Source: Calendula officinalis (lineage: Eukaryota; Streptophyta; Magnoliopsida; Asterales; Asteraceae). Taken from it: a DNA stretch of 64,000 nucleotides. A model generated the notes under the pieces. It was not told the DNA's origin. It saw nothing but the letters and a program-made list of their open reading frames with translations, and ran no database searches. Both the position numbers and the translations under genes were made by a program. This document shows positions 9,533 to 21,035 of this stretch, piece by piece (the stretch's first letter is position 1; every line of letters begins with the position of its first letter). The stretch spans positions 52,658,640 to 52,722,639 of the forward strand of contig OY970821.1 in the NCBI GenBank assembly GCA_963853835.1, in the 5' to 3' direction.

Positions 9533-11005
9533 ATGAGTGGGGACAAACCGCCTCAAATCACGACTCAAGGAATAATGGGTGTCCTAGATGGGCCAAGCGT
9601 CGAATCCGCACCCATCACCCAAGAAGCAAGCGGACCCAGCAAAATAATCTCAGAAGGAGATCTAAAAACCCGATCATGCAGTTCGTGGTCTATAATTTTG
9701 ATTAGATGAACGCCATGTACAAAGCCTTCACCCGAAAGCTTAGAGAGCTGCCACTCCAGCCGACGATCACAACCGCAGAACCTCCAGTCATGGAACTACT
9801 GGTCTCAGACTCATAGGATCTAAGATCAGGAAAAGCCAAAGAAAAACGTTGTCATCGAAAGTGGAAACAACGACCCCTCCAAAAGTCGAGTTGTCAGAGA
9901 AACGACACCTCTCACCAACACGACTAAAAGGAAATCGGATACATATAATGATTTCTATTATGAACCATTTGTATTTAAGGAGTCAGGTAGAGACGTGTGT
10001 GACATGGTGGCTTCCCCATTTATTAAACGGATACTAGACTATGACATGTCAGATGGCATCAGAATCCTGACGAATCTACGTACGTATGATGGCACAACGG
10101 ATCTAGATGACCATCCAACGGTATTCATGGGGACAATGGATGTACACAAGCTACCGGAACCGGCATGTAGTAGATTTTTTCCTATCACACTATGTGGGGC
10201 AGCAAAATTCTGGTACGACAACCTCGCACCAGGAAGTATAGACGGGTTCCATCAATTAAGGGACAAGTTCAGGGCAAACTTTCTGCAACAAAGCAGATTC
10301 CAGAAAACCCAAGCAGAGATCCTAGATATACGACAAAAGCCCGATGAACATCTCAAAGACTACGTGGCTCGATTTAGCAGAGAAACTTTGCATATGGCCG
10401 ACCGAATGGACGTTATGGTGTTAGGGGCCTTCATTAGTGGGCTACGACCTGGACGCCTATTCAAAGACTTGATTGCAAAACCACCAACGTCACTTGAAGA
10501 TCTATTCACACAAACTTACAACTTCATACGAGCCGAAGAAGCAAACAGCGAGAACCGCCTTCGTGAGTCACGTCGAGAAACAAAACAACACCTATCTTAT
10601 AAAGACCTCCCACGAAGGCTGAAAGATAGGCATTTTCCCGGAACTTCAACAAGACACGCGGAGAGCCACAAAGGTTTGCATGATAACTTCACTGCACTAA
10701 TAAAGCCTCCCACTGACATACTAGCCGCCTCCGAAGAAAAAGCTATGCTTCGCCCCCGTCCAAGAATGTTCACACGCGCCAACAAATGGGACCAAACAAA
10801 GTATTGTGAATTCCATGAAGATCATGGCCACGATACCAATGACTGCATAAATCTTAAAATAGAAATCAACGAATACGTTCGAAAGGGACGTATGGCACAC
10901 TTGGCGAAGGGTGCAAAAACCGACAACCATGACGCAAGGGTCCCCAAGAAGATTGGAGTAGAAAGATGGGCACCGACTCGAAGCCAAGAAATGAGATACA
11001 TATGA
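9533..11005 (+). pseudogene. Tat-lineage gag
   Basis: An ATG at 9533 opens a short N-terminal piece (MSGDKPPQITTQGIMGVLDG) that ends in stops near 9706. A second piece (YKAFTRKLRELPLQP) resembles the Tat Gag N-terminal region. The long frame is open from about 9930 to 11005. It contains the retrotransposon Gag core (TNLRTYDGTTDLDDH, GAAKFWYDNLAPGSIDGF, LRDKFRANFLQQSRFQKT, DVMVLGAFISGLRPG). Near the C-terminus lies the Tat-type CEFHEDHGHDTNDCINLK zinc-like motif, then LAKGAK. The gene would make the capsid protein of the Tat element. It is interrupted in its first third and therefore inactive. The best intact part is the 336-residue segment 9995-11005. It sits directly after the LTR and leader, as expected. 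Confidence 0.85.
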
Positions 11006-11031
11006 TCTGAGTAGTAAACATAAAATCAGAA

Positions 11032-11400
11032 ATGTCGACAGTACCACTCGTTAATATTACATTCTCTGAAAATGACCCTATACCAGAAAATTGCAATGGT
11101 GACGACCCGTTAGTTATCACAGCAGACGTAGGAACCACACGCATACAAAAAGTCTACGTAGATGCGCGGAGCTCCACCAAAATCATGTACGAATATTGCT
11201 TCGAACAGCTCAGACCGGAAGAGAGGAAGACGTTGTTACCGCCAACAACCCCACTCTTCGGGTTTGTCGGACAATTATGATGGCCGTTGGGACTGATCAC
11301 CTTGCTAGTCACCATATACGACTATCGGGGTAACCTCAACACGACAATAAAAGTTGATTTTATGTCATACGGGCTCCATCGCCTTATAATATCATCCTAG
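11032..11400 (+). pseudogene. Tat protease remnant
   Basis: The frame from 11032 reads VNITFSENDPIPENCNGDDP, VITADVGTTRIQKVYVDARS, STKIMYEYCFEQL, the usual Tat-lineage aspartic protease region downstream of gag. The catalytic D-x-G/S loop is changed: VDARSS where family members normally have a glycine after the Asp (VDGGSS or VDAGSS). A TGA near 11279 ends the frame, although readable protease-like sequence (TTIKVDFMSYGLHRLIISS) continues to about 11400. Inactive. Confidence 0.7.
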
Positions 11401-11694
11401 GACGTCCAGGTTTTAGCAAACTCGGTGCAATACCCTCTACTTTGCGCTCCTTATGAAATTCCAAACGCATGAAGACTTTGCCATTGTAAGAAGTGAAAAA
11501 ATACAGACAAACACCTGCAACTAGATTTCTCGAAAAATATAGAATCCAGAAGAAACTAACAAAGATGGGGACGTAGAGCACGTGATTGTAAATGATGACC
11601 ACCCGGAGCAAACACTGGCAATTGCAACAAATCTACCAAAAATGCTTAAAATAAGTTACACGAACTTCTACGATCCAACAAAGACATATTTCCA
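11401..11694 (+). other. Decayed protease-RT linker of the Tat element
   Basis: About 290 bp between protease and RT. Only short phrases of pol-like coding survive. A minus-strand frame at 11384-11611 is a shadow. Confidence 0.4.
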
Positions 11695-12375
11695 TTGACG
11701 CCCGTGGATATGACAAGTATACCGCAAGAGATGACAGAACACAAGCTTACCATCCACCCACAAACGTTCCCCGTATGGCAAAAGAAACGAGTCAGAGTGA
11801 AAGACCGAAGCGAGGCGATTACTTCGGAGGTGACCAAGTTAGTTGAAGAACGAATTCTTAAAACAGTTTTCTTTCCCAGATGGGTTTCGAACCCAGTGAT
11901 GGTGAAAAAGTCAGATGGGACATGGTGCATGTGCATCGACTTCACAAACCTCAACAAAGCTTCCCCCAAAGACAGCTACCCATCACCCGAGATAGATCAG
12001 AAGATAGAATCTTTAGATGGCTTCAAACTCAAATGTTACCTAGATGCATACAATGGTTACTATCAAATACGTATGGCAAATGAGGACGAAGAGAAGATTT
12101 CATTCCACACAGAGCAGGGAACCTTCTGCTACGAAAAGATGTCGTTCGGATTAAAAAATGTTGGAGCCACCTACCAACGGCTAATGGATAACATGTTCTC
12201 AAATCAACTCGGCAGAAATATCGAGGTATATGTAGATGATATGGTGATAAAAAGCAGGAACGAGAGCAACTTGATATCAGATATCACCGAGACATTCGAC
12301 ACACTCCGAAGAGAGAACATGAAGCTCAACCCTAAAAAATGCACATTCGGGGTGTGGAAACCGGACAATTCCTAG
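11695..12375 (+). pseudogene. Tat reverse transcriptase
   Basis: The 226-residue frame carries RT motifs in order: HKLTIHPQTFPVWQKKR before the fingers, WVSNPVMVKKSDGTWCMCID, FTNLNKASPKDSYPSPEID, YLDAYNGYYQIRM (motif with the first catalytic Asp), SFGLKNVGATYQRLMD and VYVDDMVIKSR (YVDD active site). A frameshift near 12356 ends it in FGVWKPDNS. The next frame, GFLITSEGIKENPGK, continues the same protein and is itself shifted again near 12415. The usual plant sequence has VEKGKFLG-like wording here. The enzyme would copy element RNA into DNA. The catalytic residues are intact but the chain is broken. Confidence 0.85.
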
Positions 12376-12856
12376 GATTCTTGATCACTAGCGAAGGAAT
12401 CAAGGAAAATCCAGGAAAATGCAAGCCATAATAAACATGGCTTCTCCAAAAACCTTACGCGAAGTTCAAGCGCTAAATGGCAAACTCGCAGCGCTAGGAC
12501 ATGTTTTAGCAAGATCGGCAGAAAGATTATTAGCATTTTTTAAAACGCTAAAAGGTTGCCTTAACAAAAAAGACTTCCAATGGAGTGCCGAAGCAGAAAT
12601 GGCTTTTCGAGAGTTAAAAAATCATCTACAATCCTTGCCGGCGTTAACAACACCAACACCAGGAGAGGTGCTAATTTTTGACCTATCAGCCACCTCTGAA
12701 GCTATAAGCCCAGTCCTCTTAGCAGAAAGAGGAAACACGCAGACACCAATATACTTCGTAAGTCGAGCAATGCAGGGAGCTGAAATCACCTACACTGACC
12801 TCGAAAACGTTGCCCTCGCTTAAGTACACACAGCAAGACGGCTGCGTCGATACTTT
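12376..12856 (+). pseudogene. Tat RT connection and RNase H, truncated
   Basis: The frame from 12419 reads INMASPKTLREVQALNGKLA, LGHVLARSAERLLAFFKTLK, then WSAEAEMAFRELKNHLQSLP and the RNase H start EVLIFDLSATSEAISPVLLA, TPIYFVSRAMQGAEITYTDL. After a stop at 12821 the sequence still reads HTARRLRRYFQ and then ends abruptly at 12856, where the ACCGG-rich fragment begins. The rest of RNase H and the whole integrase are absent from the window. Confidence 0.8.
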
Positions 12857-13049
12857 CAGGTAGCGGTGTGTATAAAAATCGGAAAACCGGCACCGAACCG
12901 AACCGCAACCGGCTTAACAGGTCCGGTTTCCGGTTCTTAGATTTTATCAAAAATAACAAACCGGGTTACCGGTTCCGGTCCCGGTTCGGTTCCGGTCTTT
13001 TCGGGTTTTGAACCGTGTTTTAAATAGGTATATAGGCTTAAGAGTTTTA
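12857..13049. mobile_element. ACCGG-rich fragment, possible hAT-type MITE
   Basis: Starts CAGGTAGCGGTGTGTATAAA and is full of ACCGG, CCGGTT and GGTTCGG words, then turns AT-rich before LTR A. CAGG...GTGT ends with internal ACCGGTTCGG repeats are typical of small non-autonomous hAT-related elements in plants. Only one end is present; the other would lie beyond the A insertion and is missing. Confidence 0.4.
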
Positions 13050-14628
13050 TGTTGGATTATGGTGGATTCGAAAACGTGGCGGAAACATATATTTAAAAAT
13101 TAATATAACTACCACAATCCACCAATGACCAAATCTCTAAACCCAAATCGTGCAACAAAGAAGAGAAAGAGAACATCATACCCTCGAAGACACCCGCACG
13201 AACAATGATGAACTCGTACATGGATGATGGTCACGTAATCGTTCCCATCTATCGTTTGATCCACACCGAGTAAGCGATTCCTTCAAAGTTGCTAACCCGA
13301 CACCGAAAATGCCCAAGAACTCTTTTTAGATTTCGGCGACCAAACACTTATATTGAGAGAGAAAAACCGATTTTGCATTTGTCTTAAACAACCTCCCACA
13401 TCTCTCTTATATAGACAAGAGAGCAAGTGGAGGTGGGTGGAAAAGCTCTACACGCATTCGACCAAAAAGTGGTTAAACAGAATTAAAGCAAGCATGTGGA
13501 GAAAGTAGTGGCTTTCCTTTACATGCAATGGACCAATTAATGGTCCAATAAAATAAAAGCTACTTTTATTTTTCCCAACATCTTTATTTATCTCTACTCT
13601 TTTAAGTGTTATCGGAAAGGAATTCCCCCAGCGTTTGACCCGATAGGCTCGCGCATCACCGACCATGATACACGTACTTGTGTTTCGGTGGGCACTAAAT
13701 TCTGAAAGTATAATCACTTATGATTAAGCTGTTACGAGTCTTGCAGTTCAATAACCTATGATTAAGCTGCCACGAATATGACAGTTCAATCACCTATGAT
13801 TAAGTTGTTACGAATTCTAAAAAACTCGCACTTGCACACGACACGACGTGTTTAGATAAGTGATCGTATCATCCCTTTGTACGCGATATCCTTGTGAACA
13901 CGAGACATGGATTAATGTCGTCATTCTCCAGATCGTTCACGATTATGTTTCTCGATCTTTTATTTAGTGGTTACCAAAATGAGTTGACCATTTTCAATAT
14001 AACTCGAGCATGGGCATGCTTTTGGGTGTCAGCGCTAAATCATCGAGGGGCCCATAGATATCTCTCTTCATCGAGGTACAAATCCTTTTGACTACATAGT
14101 CCATCCACATAAATTATCCTTACCCAACTAAGCCCCTTATTACAGCCATTTACGAACCGTGTTAGAGCATTAATCTAAGTAAAGTAAACTTATGCTTTGG
14201 AATCTCATGAATCTCTGGTCTAAGGATGAAATGATTGTATAACCTGAGATACTTGTGATAGTTTCCATGAAGTAAACTCCAGTGTGGGTCTCCAGTCACT
14301 TGAAACCCATTTCAAGTACTGGTAAGTGTTGCATCCATTGTGACCAACCACTTACCTCAGTCTTCGTTCATTACTTACTTCCCTTTAAGTATGACTGACT
14401 GTGGAGATTTAGATTAAATCTTGGAAGTGTTTAAACATGCAAAGATGGAACACAATACATATTTCGAAAGTAACTGCAACATGCATATGTATAGACATAT
14501 TTATACATCAATACCATCAAAATTTCAATACTACTTAAAGTTCTCAAAATAAACATCAAATTCAAACTAAAACAGTACTCAAGCTAAGTCACTGGCTAAT
14601 CTCACACCTATTCCTCTAGTGTGAGAAT
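13050..14628 (-). repeat. 3' LTR of copia A
   Basis: TGTTGGATTATGGTGG at 13050 matches the LTR end next to the primer site at 23661 (80 bp compared). On the minus strand a TATATAA box lies at 13407-13413, so the U5/R part is 13050-13380 and U3 is above it. The upper end is set only by the start of the B LTR at 14629, so the extent is inferred. At 13705-13820 it holds three 38-bp units, each with ATGATTAAGCTG. Open frames at 13448-13717 and 13894-14091 are not credible genes. Confidence 0.6.
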
Positions 14629-15779
14629 TGTAGGGTTTCACTACACACCATGCGACTGATCAACCACTTGGGTCGACCTCCTAGTGTGCTTGGTTCGAAC
14701 CATGACTGACCAAGAACATGAACTTGTTCTTGACCGGTTAAAACCAACTAGCTGATTTAATCCCTAAATGTGGAACTGGGATTAAACCTAATCCTTAAAC
14801 CCTAAAGGATTGGGATGTTGGAGAACTTGATTAGGTTAACAAGAAAGAAACCTTGTACGAAAAACTCGAACACACACAATGAACGTGTGTTCGTCGAACA
14901 CTCACCAAGAACCCTAGGGTTCTTGGTGTTCTCGTCCGTCGCACAAGAGGGGAAGGAGGAAGAGTGTTCTATGAATCATACCTTAGATTAATGCTTAAGA
15001 TAAGTCCACTGATGATGAACACGACGAACGATCCTCTAGATGATCACTTGCAACGAACTTGGATCTTCAAGACTTGAAGAACACGAAGAACGAATGAAGA
15101 ACACGAAGAACGAAGAACACCAAACTTGGTGTTCTTGGTGTGTTCGGCCGAAACCAAAGAAGGAGGGGAGTAGCGTTTCGAATATTATGATCAAGGGAAT
15201 AAGGGAACCCCATGCATTCTATTTATAATAGAAAGACTTACAATTAGGGCCCTTCTAGTTTAATTAAGATTAATCTCTTAATTAAACTTATCCTTTACAC
15301 TTTAAACCCTTATAGTTTTACTAGTTTATTATTGTTGCACTTAACTATCAAATGTCTAGTACTAACACACTAATAATTCGGTACCCATATACACGGATTA
15401 TTCACACTTGTATTTATACTTTTAATAGTTAATTATATAATAACCTTTATATAATTTACACAATAATATTATCCAATTACTATATGATTTAATAGCTTTA
15501 AATCATATCATGGATAACCTTTAATTAACACATTGTATATTTACTCAACTAGTAAATGTACAACTACTTGTATTAATTAGTTAGTTAAACTAATCTAGTA
15601 ATAAGTTAAACTTAACTTAATACTTAACTGATTCATAATGACTATTATGAATCATTCCTCTTCGTAGTGTCATTGCATAACTTGCTCGTATTACATGCAC
15701 TCACCGGTGTGACCCTCAAGTGTTTCGTAGGCATGGATGTATCATCATAGGTTGACTAACTGTGCACATAATTCCTTCA
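14629..15779 (-). repeat. B' 3' LTR
   Basis: The 1,151-bp LTR starts (minus sense) TGAAGGAATTATGTGC at 15779 just after the purine tract CAAGTGGGAGTC, and ends CCCTACA at 14629 where relatives have CCCTTCA. It carries the LTR palindrome centred in AAGAACCCTAGGGTTCTT at 14903-14928. Confidence 0.75.
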
Positions 15780-16297
15780 GACTCCCACTTGTGCAAGTTT
15801 GTAACTTTTGTCTTAATGATACGAGCTAAAGTGGCCTTTCTAGATGGGCATGTAGGTAAGCAACCCCATAAAAACAGCTTATGTAACCCTTGGTATAGTT
15901 TTATGAAAAACTCTTAATAGCGTCTCCTAGTAAAGAACACTATGTCTTTACTTCTTGGGTAACGTTGTTAGGCTTATCCCTTGCAGCACGATATTTGTGA
16001 TAACGAATACGAGCATGGTAGAAATTATCAACTCCTGTATTCGAAATCATTTTATGACTTCTTGATTCAAACTGTTGTGATAAACGAAAAAGATCAAATC
16101 AGTTCGTTTGGGCACGGCCGTGCACTTGCCAGTTTCTTATCAAGTCAAAGGACCTATAAATATCTCTCCTAAAAAGGAGGTGCAATTACCATCTTGTTAT
16201 ATTTCGATTTAAAATACAACTTCCTTTGTACCCAATATCGCCTCGTATGACAAACGTATTTCAGAATTGTCTGAGTTGAACCAAAGCACATTAGTCA

Positions 16298-16537
16298 TTG
16301 TATCCTAAACCAAATACCTCAGGCTTAAGGACAATCCTAGTGAACAATACTTTTGAACTTTTCAACCATGAAGTATTGTCACGGTGGTCAATCCAATATT
16401 CGTTGAGCTCCAACATAATATCACCGATATTTGGTTTACACAAAACTTGTGTAGCTCTCTTCGAAGAACTTTCGAATCTACCCTCAAATACCGCGATGAC
16501 GTTAACGGCCCATCAAGGTTCCCACTTGGACGAGTAG
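16298..16537 (+). CDS. Small ORF antisense to family B (B' copy)
   Basis: A 79-residue frame (MYPKPNTSGLRTILVNNTFE start) lies antisense to the noncoding 3' part of B'. The same frame with the same start and nearly the same length is open in B1 (35439-35678, minus) and B2 (54126-54365, minus), and shortened in B3 (60908-61108, minus). There is no known domain, signal or membrane segment. It could be a real antisense product or a frame kept by chance in related copies. Sequence context shows no promoter for it. Confidence 0.25.
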   Translation: MYPKPNTSGLRTILVNNTFELFNHEVLSRWSIQYSLSSNIISPIFGLHKTCVALFEELSNLPSNTAMTLTAHQGSHLDE

Positions 16538-18189
16538 TCACGGATTTTTGTATCTTTTTGAATAAATAGACTTTTATTCATGGATGATGTAAAACATACA
16601 AAGTCTGAATAAAAATGATACTAACTCATGTACTATTCCTCACTGGACATAGATACTGAATTATTACTGGATCATTACTTATTCCTTTCATTCGCGTTGA
16701 TTACTTAATGATTCTCACAATTTTAATTGTAACTTTATCACTAAACCAATCATTTCTATTAAACTAAAGACATAAGACGAGTATTTAGGAATACTATTAC
16801 TTTTGTCTTTGCTAGATATTGTTCTTGCAACAATCTAGAACATATTCTAGTCTTGCCTTTTATGCAATTCGGTAAACATAGGAGAATTGGAAATTAACTC
16901 CTTAGTTTCTTGAATTCATAAAATTATCCTTGCAACTAAAGCCTCTTTTAGTTACTTGATTTGTAGATATTCTTACTAGTTAAAGAAATTTCCTTAAATG
17001 ATTGTGTTATCCACTGAAGTGTTAACAACCTATTAGATATGCAATAATTAATCACAAGACTTGTGATCACGCTATTAAGTTTGCAATAATCTTATTAATG
17101 ATCATTTATTTCTCTTAATTCTTTGCCTATCGACTTGGTAAAACCTTGTTGTTAATGTCTTACTAACTTACTGAATTCATCAACATCTTTAATGAATTAC
17201 GTTAGTCTTAGCTCCCACTTACTTTTATGGAACTAAAGCATCTCTTAAACTACTACTTTGACCTAGTCAATAACTTGTAGTTTAATCTTTTAAGAATTCT
17301 ATCAATAATTAAGGTCATCCTTTGGATTTGCGAATATCCAACATTCCTGTTTAGGGAATTATGATCTTTGTTGATTATCGTGTCTAACAAGTATAAAACA
17401 CTTGAAACAATACTTCCAATTCTTAAATACATTAGTATTCTTTAAGAACTTTATTTAATGCCAAAGTCATTTCTTGGATTTCTCAAATATCCATTATCCC
17501 TATTAGGGAATTATGACTTGATTAAATATTGTATTTATTACAAGTATAAAAGACTTGCAATAATACCTTTTAATTCTTAAATACTTTAATATAGTTTGTC
17601 CCTTTTAAGAGTCATTTAATGTCTAAGTCATTTTACTTGGATTATACGAATATCCAATTATTCCTATTAGGGAATTATGACTTCATTAAATCCTTTACTA
17701 CAAGTATAAATGACTTGTAATAATACTCTTAAAGTCTATCTTGATTATATCCAATATAATCATACTATATTAATACTAATACTTTAAAACTTTCTATCAT
17801 AAGTAATGACTATTACTTAAGATGTTTTAACTAAGTTCAATAACTCTTGAACCTTATGCTTCCATAAAACTCTAAAATACTTTCATTAGAAAAACTTTCT
17901 AATTACTAGTATCTAAATACCTTGAGCTATCAAGACATTATTTATACAACAAACAAATAAATATATAAAACATGAAATATAAGTAAATCAAAACTTGACT
18001 TACAATCTAGTCATAAACCTTGACTAGTGTAATTATCACACATGCACACAATATAATTCAACCATGGATTCGAGATTAATTAAAACCCAAAAAATAAAAC
18101 TTGTTTTAACAAAATAAAATTATCCAAACAATAAAGTAAAATTGTTTAAAAATGAATCCACAAAATACTGAATTATAAAACTTGGTGCT

Positions 18190-18481
18190 TGTGGGATCAT
18201 CACCATCTCATGCCGGCCATCTCACTTATCATCTTATGCAATAAACGATTGCTAAAGTTGAGTTACTTGTAATAAACTTTTTACAAGTAGGAAGCGAGTA
18301 TCTAGAAGTTTGTCAAGTCAACTAAGGAGCAAGCATTGCCTCCTACCCTTTGACCTTGCCGCAACCAAGACACCGTTTCTCGGTCCTTGTTTGGCTTTAC
18401 CTTCTTGACCTTTTTGTTTGACTCCATTACCCTCTAGGCACGCCGTGGCTGGGATCGGTTTTATCCTTTCCCTTTCCACTG
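18190..18481 (-). pseudogene. Family B gag tail in B'
   Basis: The minus strand reads GSGKGKDKTDPSHGVPRG and, in other frames, the lysine-rich and zinc-knuckle area of family B Gag (compare GVKQKVKKVKPN in the array copies). Frameshifts and stops break it and the zinc-knuckle histidine is not preserved. It begins directly at the 20-bp repeats that end the copia A RT. Confidence 0.6.
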
Positions 18482-18532
18482 CCAATGAGCTTGACGGCTA
18501 TCCAATGAGCTTGACGGCTATCCAATGAGCTT
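18482..18532. repeat. 20-bp direct repeats at the A RT / B' gag junction
   Basis: CCAATGAGCTTGACGGCTAT occurs twice in tandem (18482-18501, 18502-18521) and a third time in part (18522-18532). The unit comes from the RT coding sequence (AVKLIG) and creates the TAG that ends the frame at 18498. Short templated repeats at a junction are typical of end-joining repair. Confidence 0.85.
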
Positions 18533-19480
18533 CTCCAGGGTTTGCCTGATATCTACTTTTCACGCTCAACGCACATGATACATCAGGTCTTGTGCATAGC
18601 ATGGCATACATGATAGATCCAACTACTAAAGCATGAGGGAACTTCTTCATTACGGCACGATCCTTATCGGAACTTGGACATTGAGCCTTTCTCAAAGTCA
18701 CTCCATGCAACATAGGAAGATTTCCTTTCTTGGAATCCTCCATTCTAAACTGTTTTAGAACTTTGTTAATATATGCACTTTGACTCAAACCGATAATCCT
18801 TTTGGATCAATCTCGATAGATCTTAATTCCCAAGATGTACGCTGCATTTCCTAAGTCCTTCATTGAAAAACATTTTCCAAGAAATGTCTTAACATTTTCC
18901 AAACATTTTCCATGTACGCTCCCACTAGCCCTGACGTATACACAAGGTTCATCTTTACATTTAGAAAATCCAAATTCCTTGATTTTCTCATCAAAGCAAA
19001 GATTCCAACTTTGAGATGCTTGCTTAAGTCTATAAATGGACTTCTTAAGCTGACAGACTTTATTGGGATAATTTGGATGTACAAAACCCTCAGGTTGTTT
19101 CATATATACCTCTTCCGAAAGTTTCCCGTTAAGGAAGGCGGTTTTTACATCCATTTTGCAAATTTCATAATCATGAAAGGCGGCAATTGCCATAAGTATC
19201 ATGATAGATTTCAACATAGCCCCCGGGGAAAAGGTTTCATCATAATCAACACCATGGGTTTGAGTGAAGCCTTTAGAAACCAGTCATGCTTTGAACGTAT
19301 CAATCTGTCCATCTATGTAGGTCTTTACTTTATAGACCCATTTACACCCCACAAGCTTACAGTTGGGTGTGGGATCAACCAGTTCCCATACTCTGTTGTC
19401 CTTCATGGATTGCATCTCTCCATTTGTCAGAGTCTGGCCTGTCATCGCTTCCTGGTAGATAGAGGGTTAATCATTATCCC
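18498..19480 (-). pseudogene. Copia A reverse transcriptase, active site deleted
   Basis: Minus-strand pieces give the copia RT in order: KPMVLIMMKPF and nearby (N-terminal part, stops at 19217-19467), then MKSIMILMAIAAFHDYEI-like helix, MDVKTAFLNGKLSEEVYMKQ, PEGFVHPNYPNKVCQLKKSI, YRLKQASQSWNLCFDEKI, and after a break SMKDLGNAAYILGIKIYRD and SQSAYINKVLKQFRMEDSKK. Between CVYVRASGSV and HGKCLENVKTFLGK the segment that should contain YVDD is missing, so the polymerase active site is gone. A further stop lies between 18788 and 18807. The end is the 20-bp repeat junction. The family is the common plant copia type with an integrase-RT order. Confidence 0.85.
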
Positions 19481-20593
19481 CTAGTAACTCGCTGTCCTCA
19501 GATATAAGCAACCCATATCTCTCTGGCTCAATGCGAGGTCTACCAGATATAGGAAGAGACAATGGTGGAACGTCAGTTTCTACCGCATCCTCTTGATCGG
19601 TACCAACCTCTTGAGGTTGCGTACTAGTGCCAACATTAGATGGTTCATTGGATATATCTTGAGTTTCCTCAAGATCTATATACTTTCCACTAGGTTCATT
19701 GGATAACAGTTCTCTTTCAAGAAAGACTGCCCTTCGAGCAACAAATACCTTGTTCTCGGTAGGTTTGTAAAACAAATATCCAAGTCTAGGATATCTAATA
19801 ATATAACACTTTTCTGAACGGAATTCTAATTTGTTATCGGCCCCACGCTTTAGGTCGGCTAGACAACCCCAAACTCTAAGATAGGATAGTGGAGGTTTAC
19901 TCCCATGCCATATCTCGAAAGGTGTTTTTTCTACCTTCTTTGTTGGTACGAGAATTAGAAGCTTCCACGTCGTTTCTAGAGCATATCCCCAAAAATTTAT
20001 AGGTATTTGGGTTCTTGCCATCATTGATCGAACCATGTCAAGTAATGTTCGATTTATCCTCTCGGCGACTCCATTCAGTTGTGGAGTCCTAGGAGGTGTT
20101 AACTGTGAGACAATCCCACAATTCTTAATATGGTCAATAAACTCTAGATTAAGATACTCTCCGCCTCTATCAGATTGAAGTATCTTGATTGACTTGCCCA
20201 ATTGTTCTCAACTTCGTTTTGGAATGTCTTGAACACCTCAATGGTTTCTAACTTATGTTTAATCAAGTAAACATATCCAAACCTACTATAGTCATCTATA
20301 AAGGTTACAAAGTATCTACAATTCTTCCTTGTAAGGTGTTTAAGTGGACCACACACATCGGTGTGTACAATGTCTAATAAACCCTTAGCCCTCTCACTTA
20401 CACCGGTGAAGGGAGCTTTAGTCATCTTTCCCAATAAGAAAGATTCACATACATCATTTGAACTATGTTCAAACGATTCCAAGTACCCAATTGCTTGGAG
20501 CTTGGAGATGCGAGTCTTGTTAATATGGCCAAGACGACTATGCCAAAGAGATAATTTATCCAAACTATCTTTGGATGTAGAACCAATATGCAT
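19467..20593 (-). pseudogene. Copia A integrase
   Basis: Starts with the pre-integrase zinc region (LWHSRLGHINKTRISKLQAI, CESFLLGKMTKAPFTG, where the first Cys of the CX2C pair survives but the second is Leu). The core domain then has its catalytic triad: HTDVCGPL (Asp), LQSDRGGEYLN (Asp) and LNGVAERINRTLLDM (Glu). After the core come FEIWHGSKPPLSYLRVWGC and the copia integrase C-terminal segment up to PLSLPISGRPRIEPERY. A frameshift between 20144 and 20201 separates the frames. The gene would insert element DNA into the host genome. Broken but well preserved. Confidence 0.85.
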
Positions 20594-21030
20594 AATTGAT
20601 CTTTTGTTTCTAACATGTGCATCTATCTCATATATCCCATTAACCGGTTATGCTTTAAAATAATAATCACCATTTTTATGTCAAGAAATTGTGTCATCGT
20701 TATTGAAAGCAAACTTAAAACCGTCAATGTATAAAGCAAAATATGAAATAATATTTCTTGCCACAAGTGGCGGATAACGAACATGTTTTAAAAAAATAAA
20801 GAAACTAGATCTAAAGGACAATAACACATTTCCTTTGGCTTCAACCGGGACAACTTCTCTGTTTCCCATGATGAGATCTTCTTCTCCAACCACCAACCTC
20901 TCACTTTCCCGTAGCACCTACATTGTATAACAAATATGAGTGCCACAACCGGTATCTAAAACCCAGTTTTCCGAATTAGAGGTTTGGTATAATTTAATCA
21001 TGTACATACATTGTTTTGAAGTACCTCCAA
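20594..21030 (-). pseudogene. Copia A protease remnant
   Basis: The minus strand contains NWVLDTGCGTHIC near 20930-20970, with the DTG active-site motif of copia aspartic proteases, then ERLVVGEEDLIMGNREVVPV and VRYPPLVARNIISYFALYID. Stops interrupt the frame at about 20917 and 20681. Inactive. Confidence 0.7.
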
Positions 21031-21035
21031 CTCCT

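Larger units (their letters stand above)
14629..18481 (-). mobile_element. Family B fragment (B') in minus orientation
   Basis: Reverse complement of the family B sequence also found in the array at 29-62 kb. It holds the gag tail (18190-18481), the long noncoding 3' part (15780-18190) and a full 3' LTR (14629-15779). The primer site, 5' LTR, leader and most of gag are absent. The gag end is joined directly to the RT of copia A, so this is the product of a rearrangement and not a clean insertion. Confidence 0.75.
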
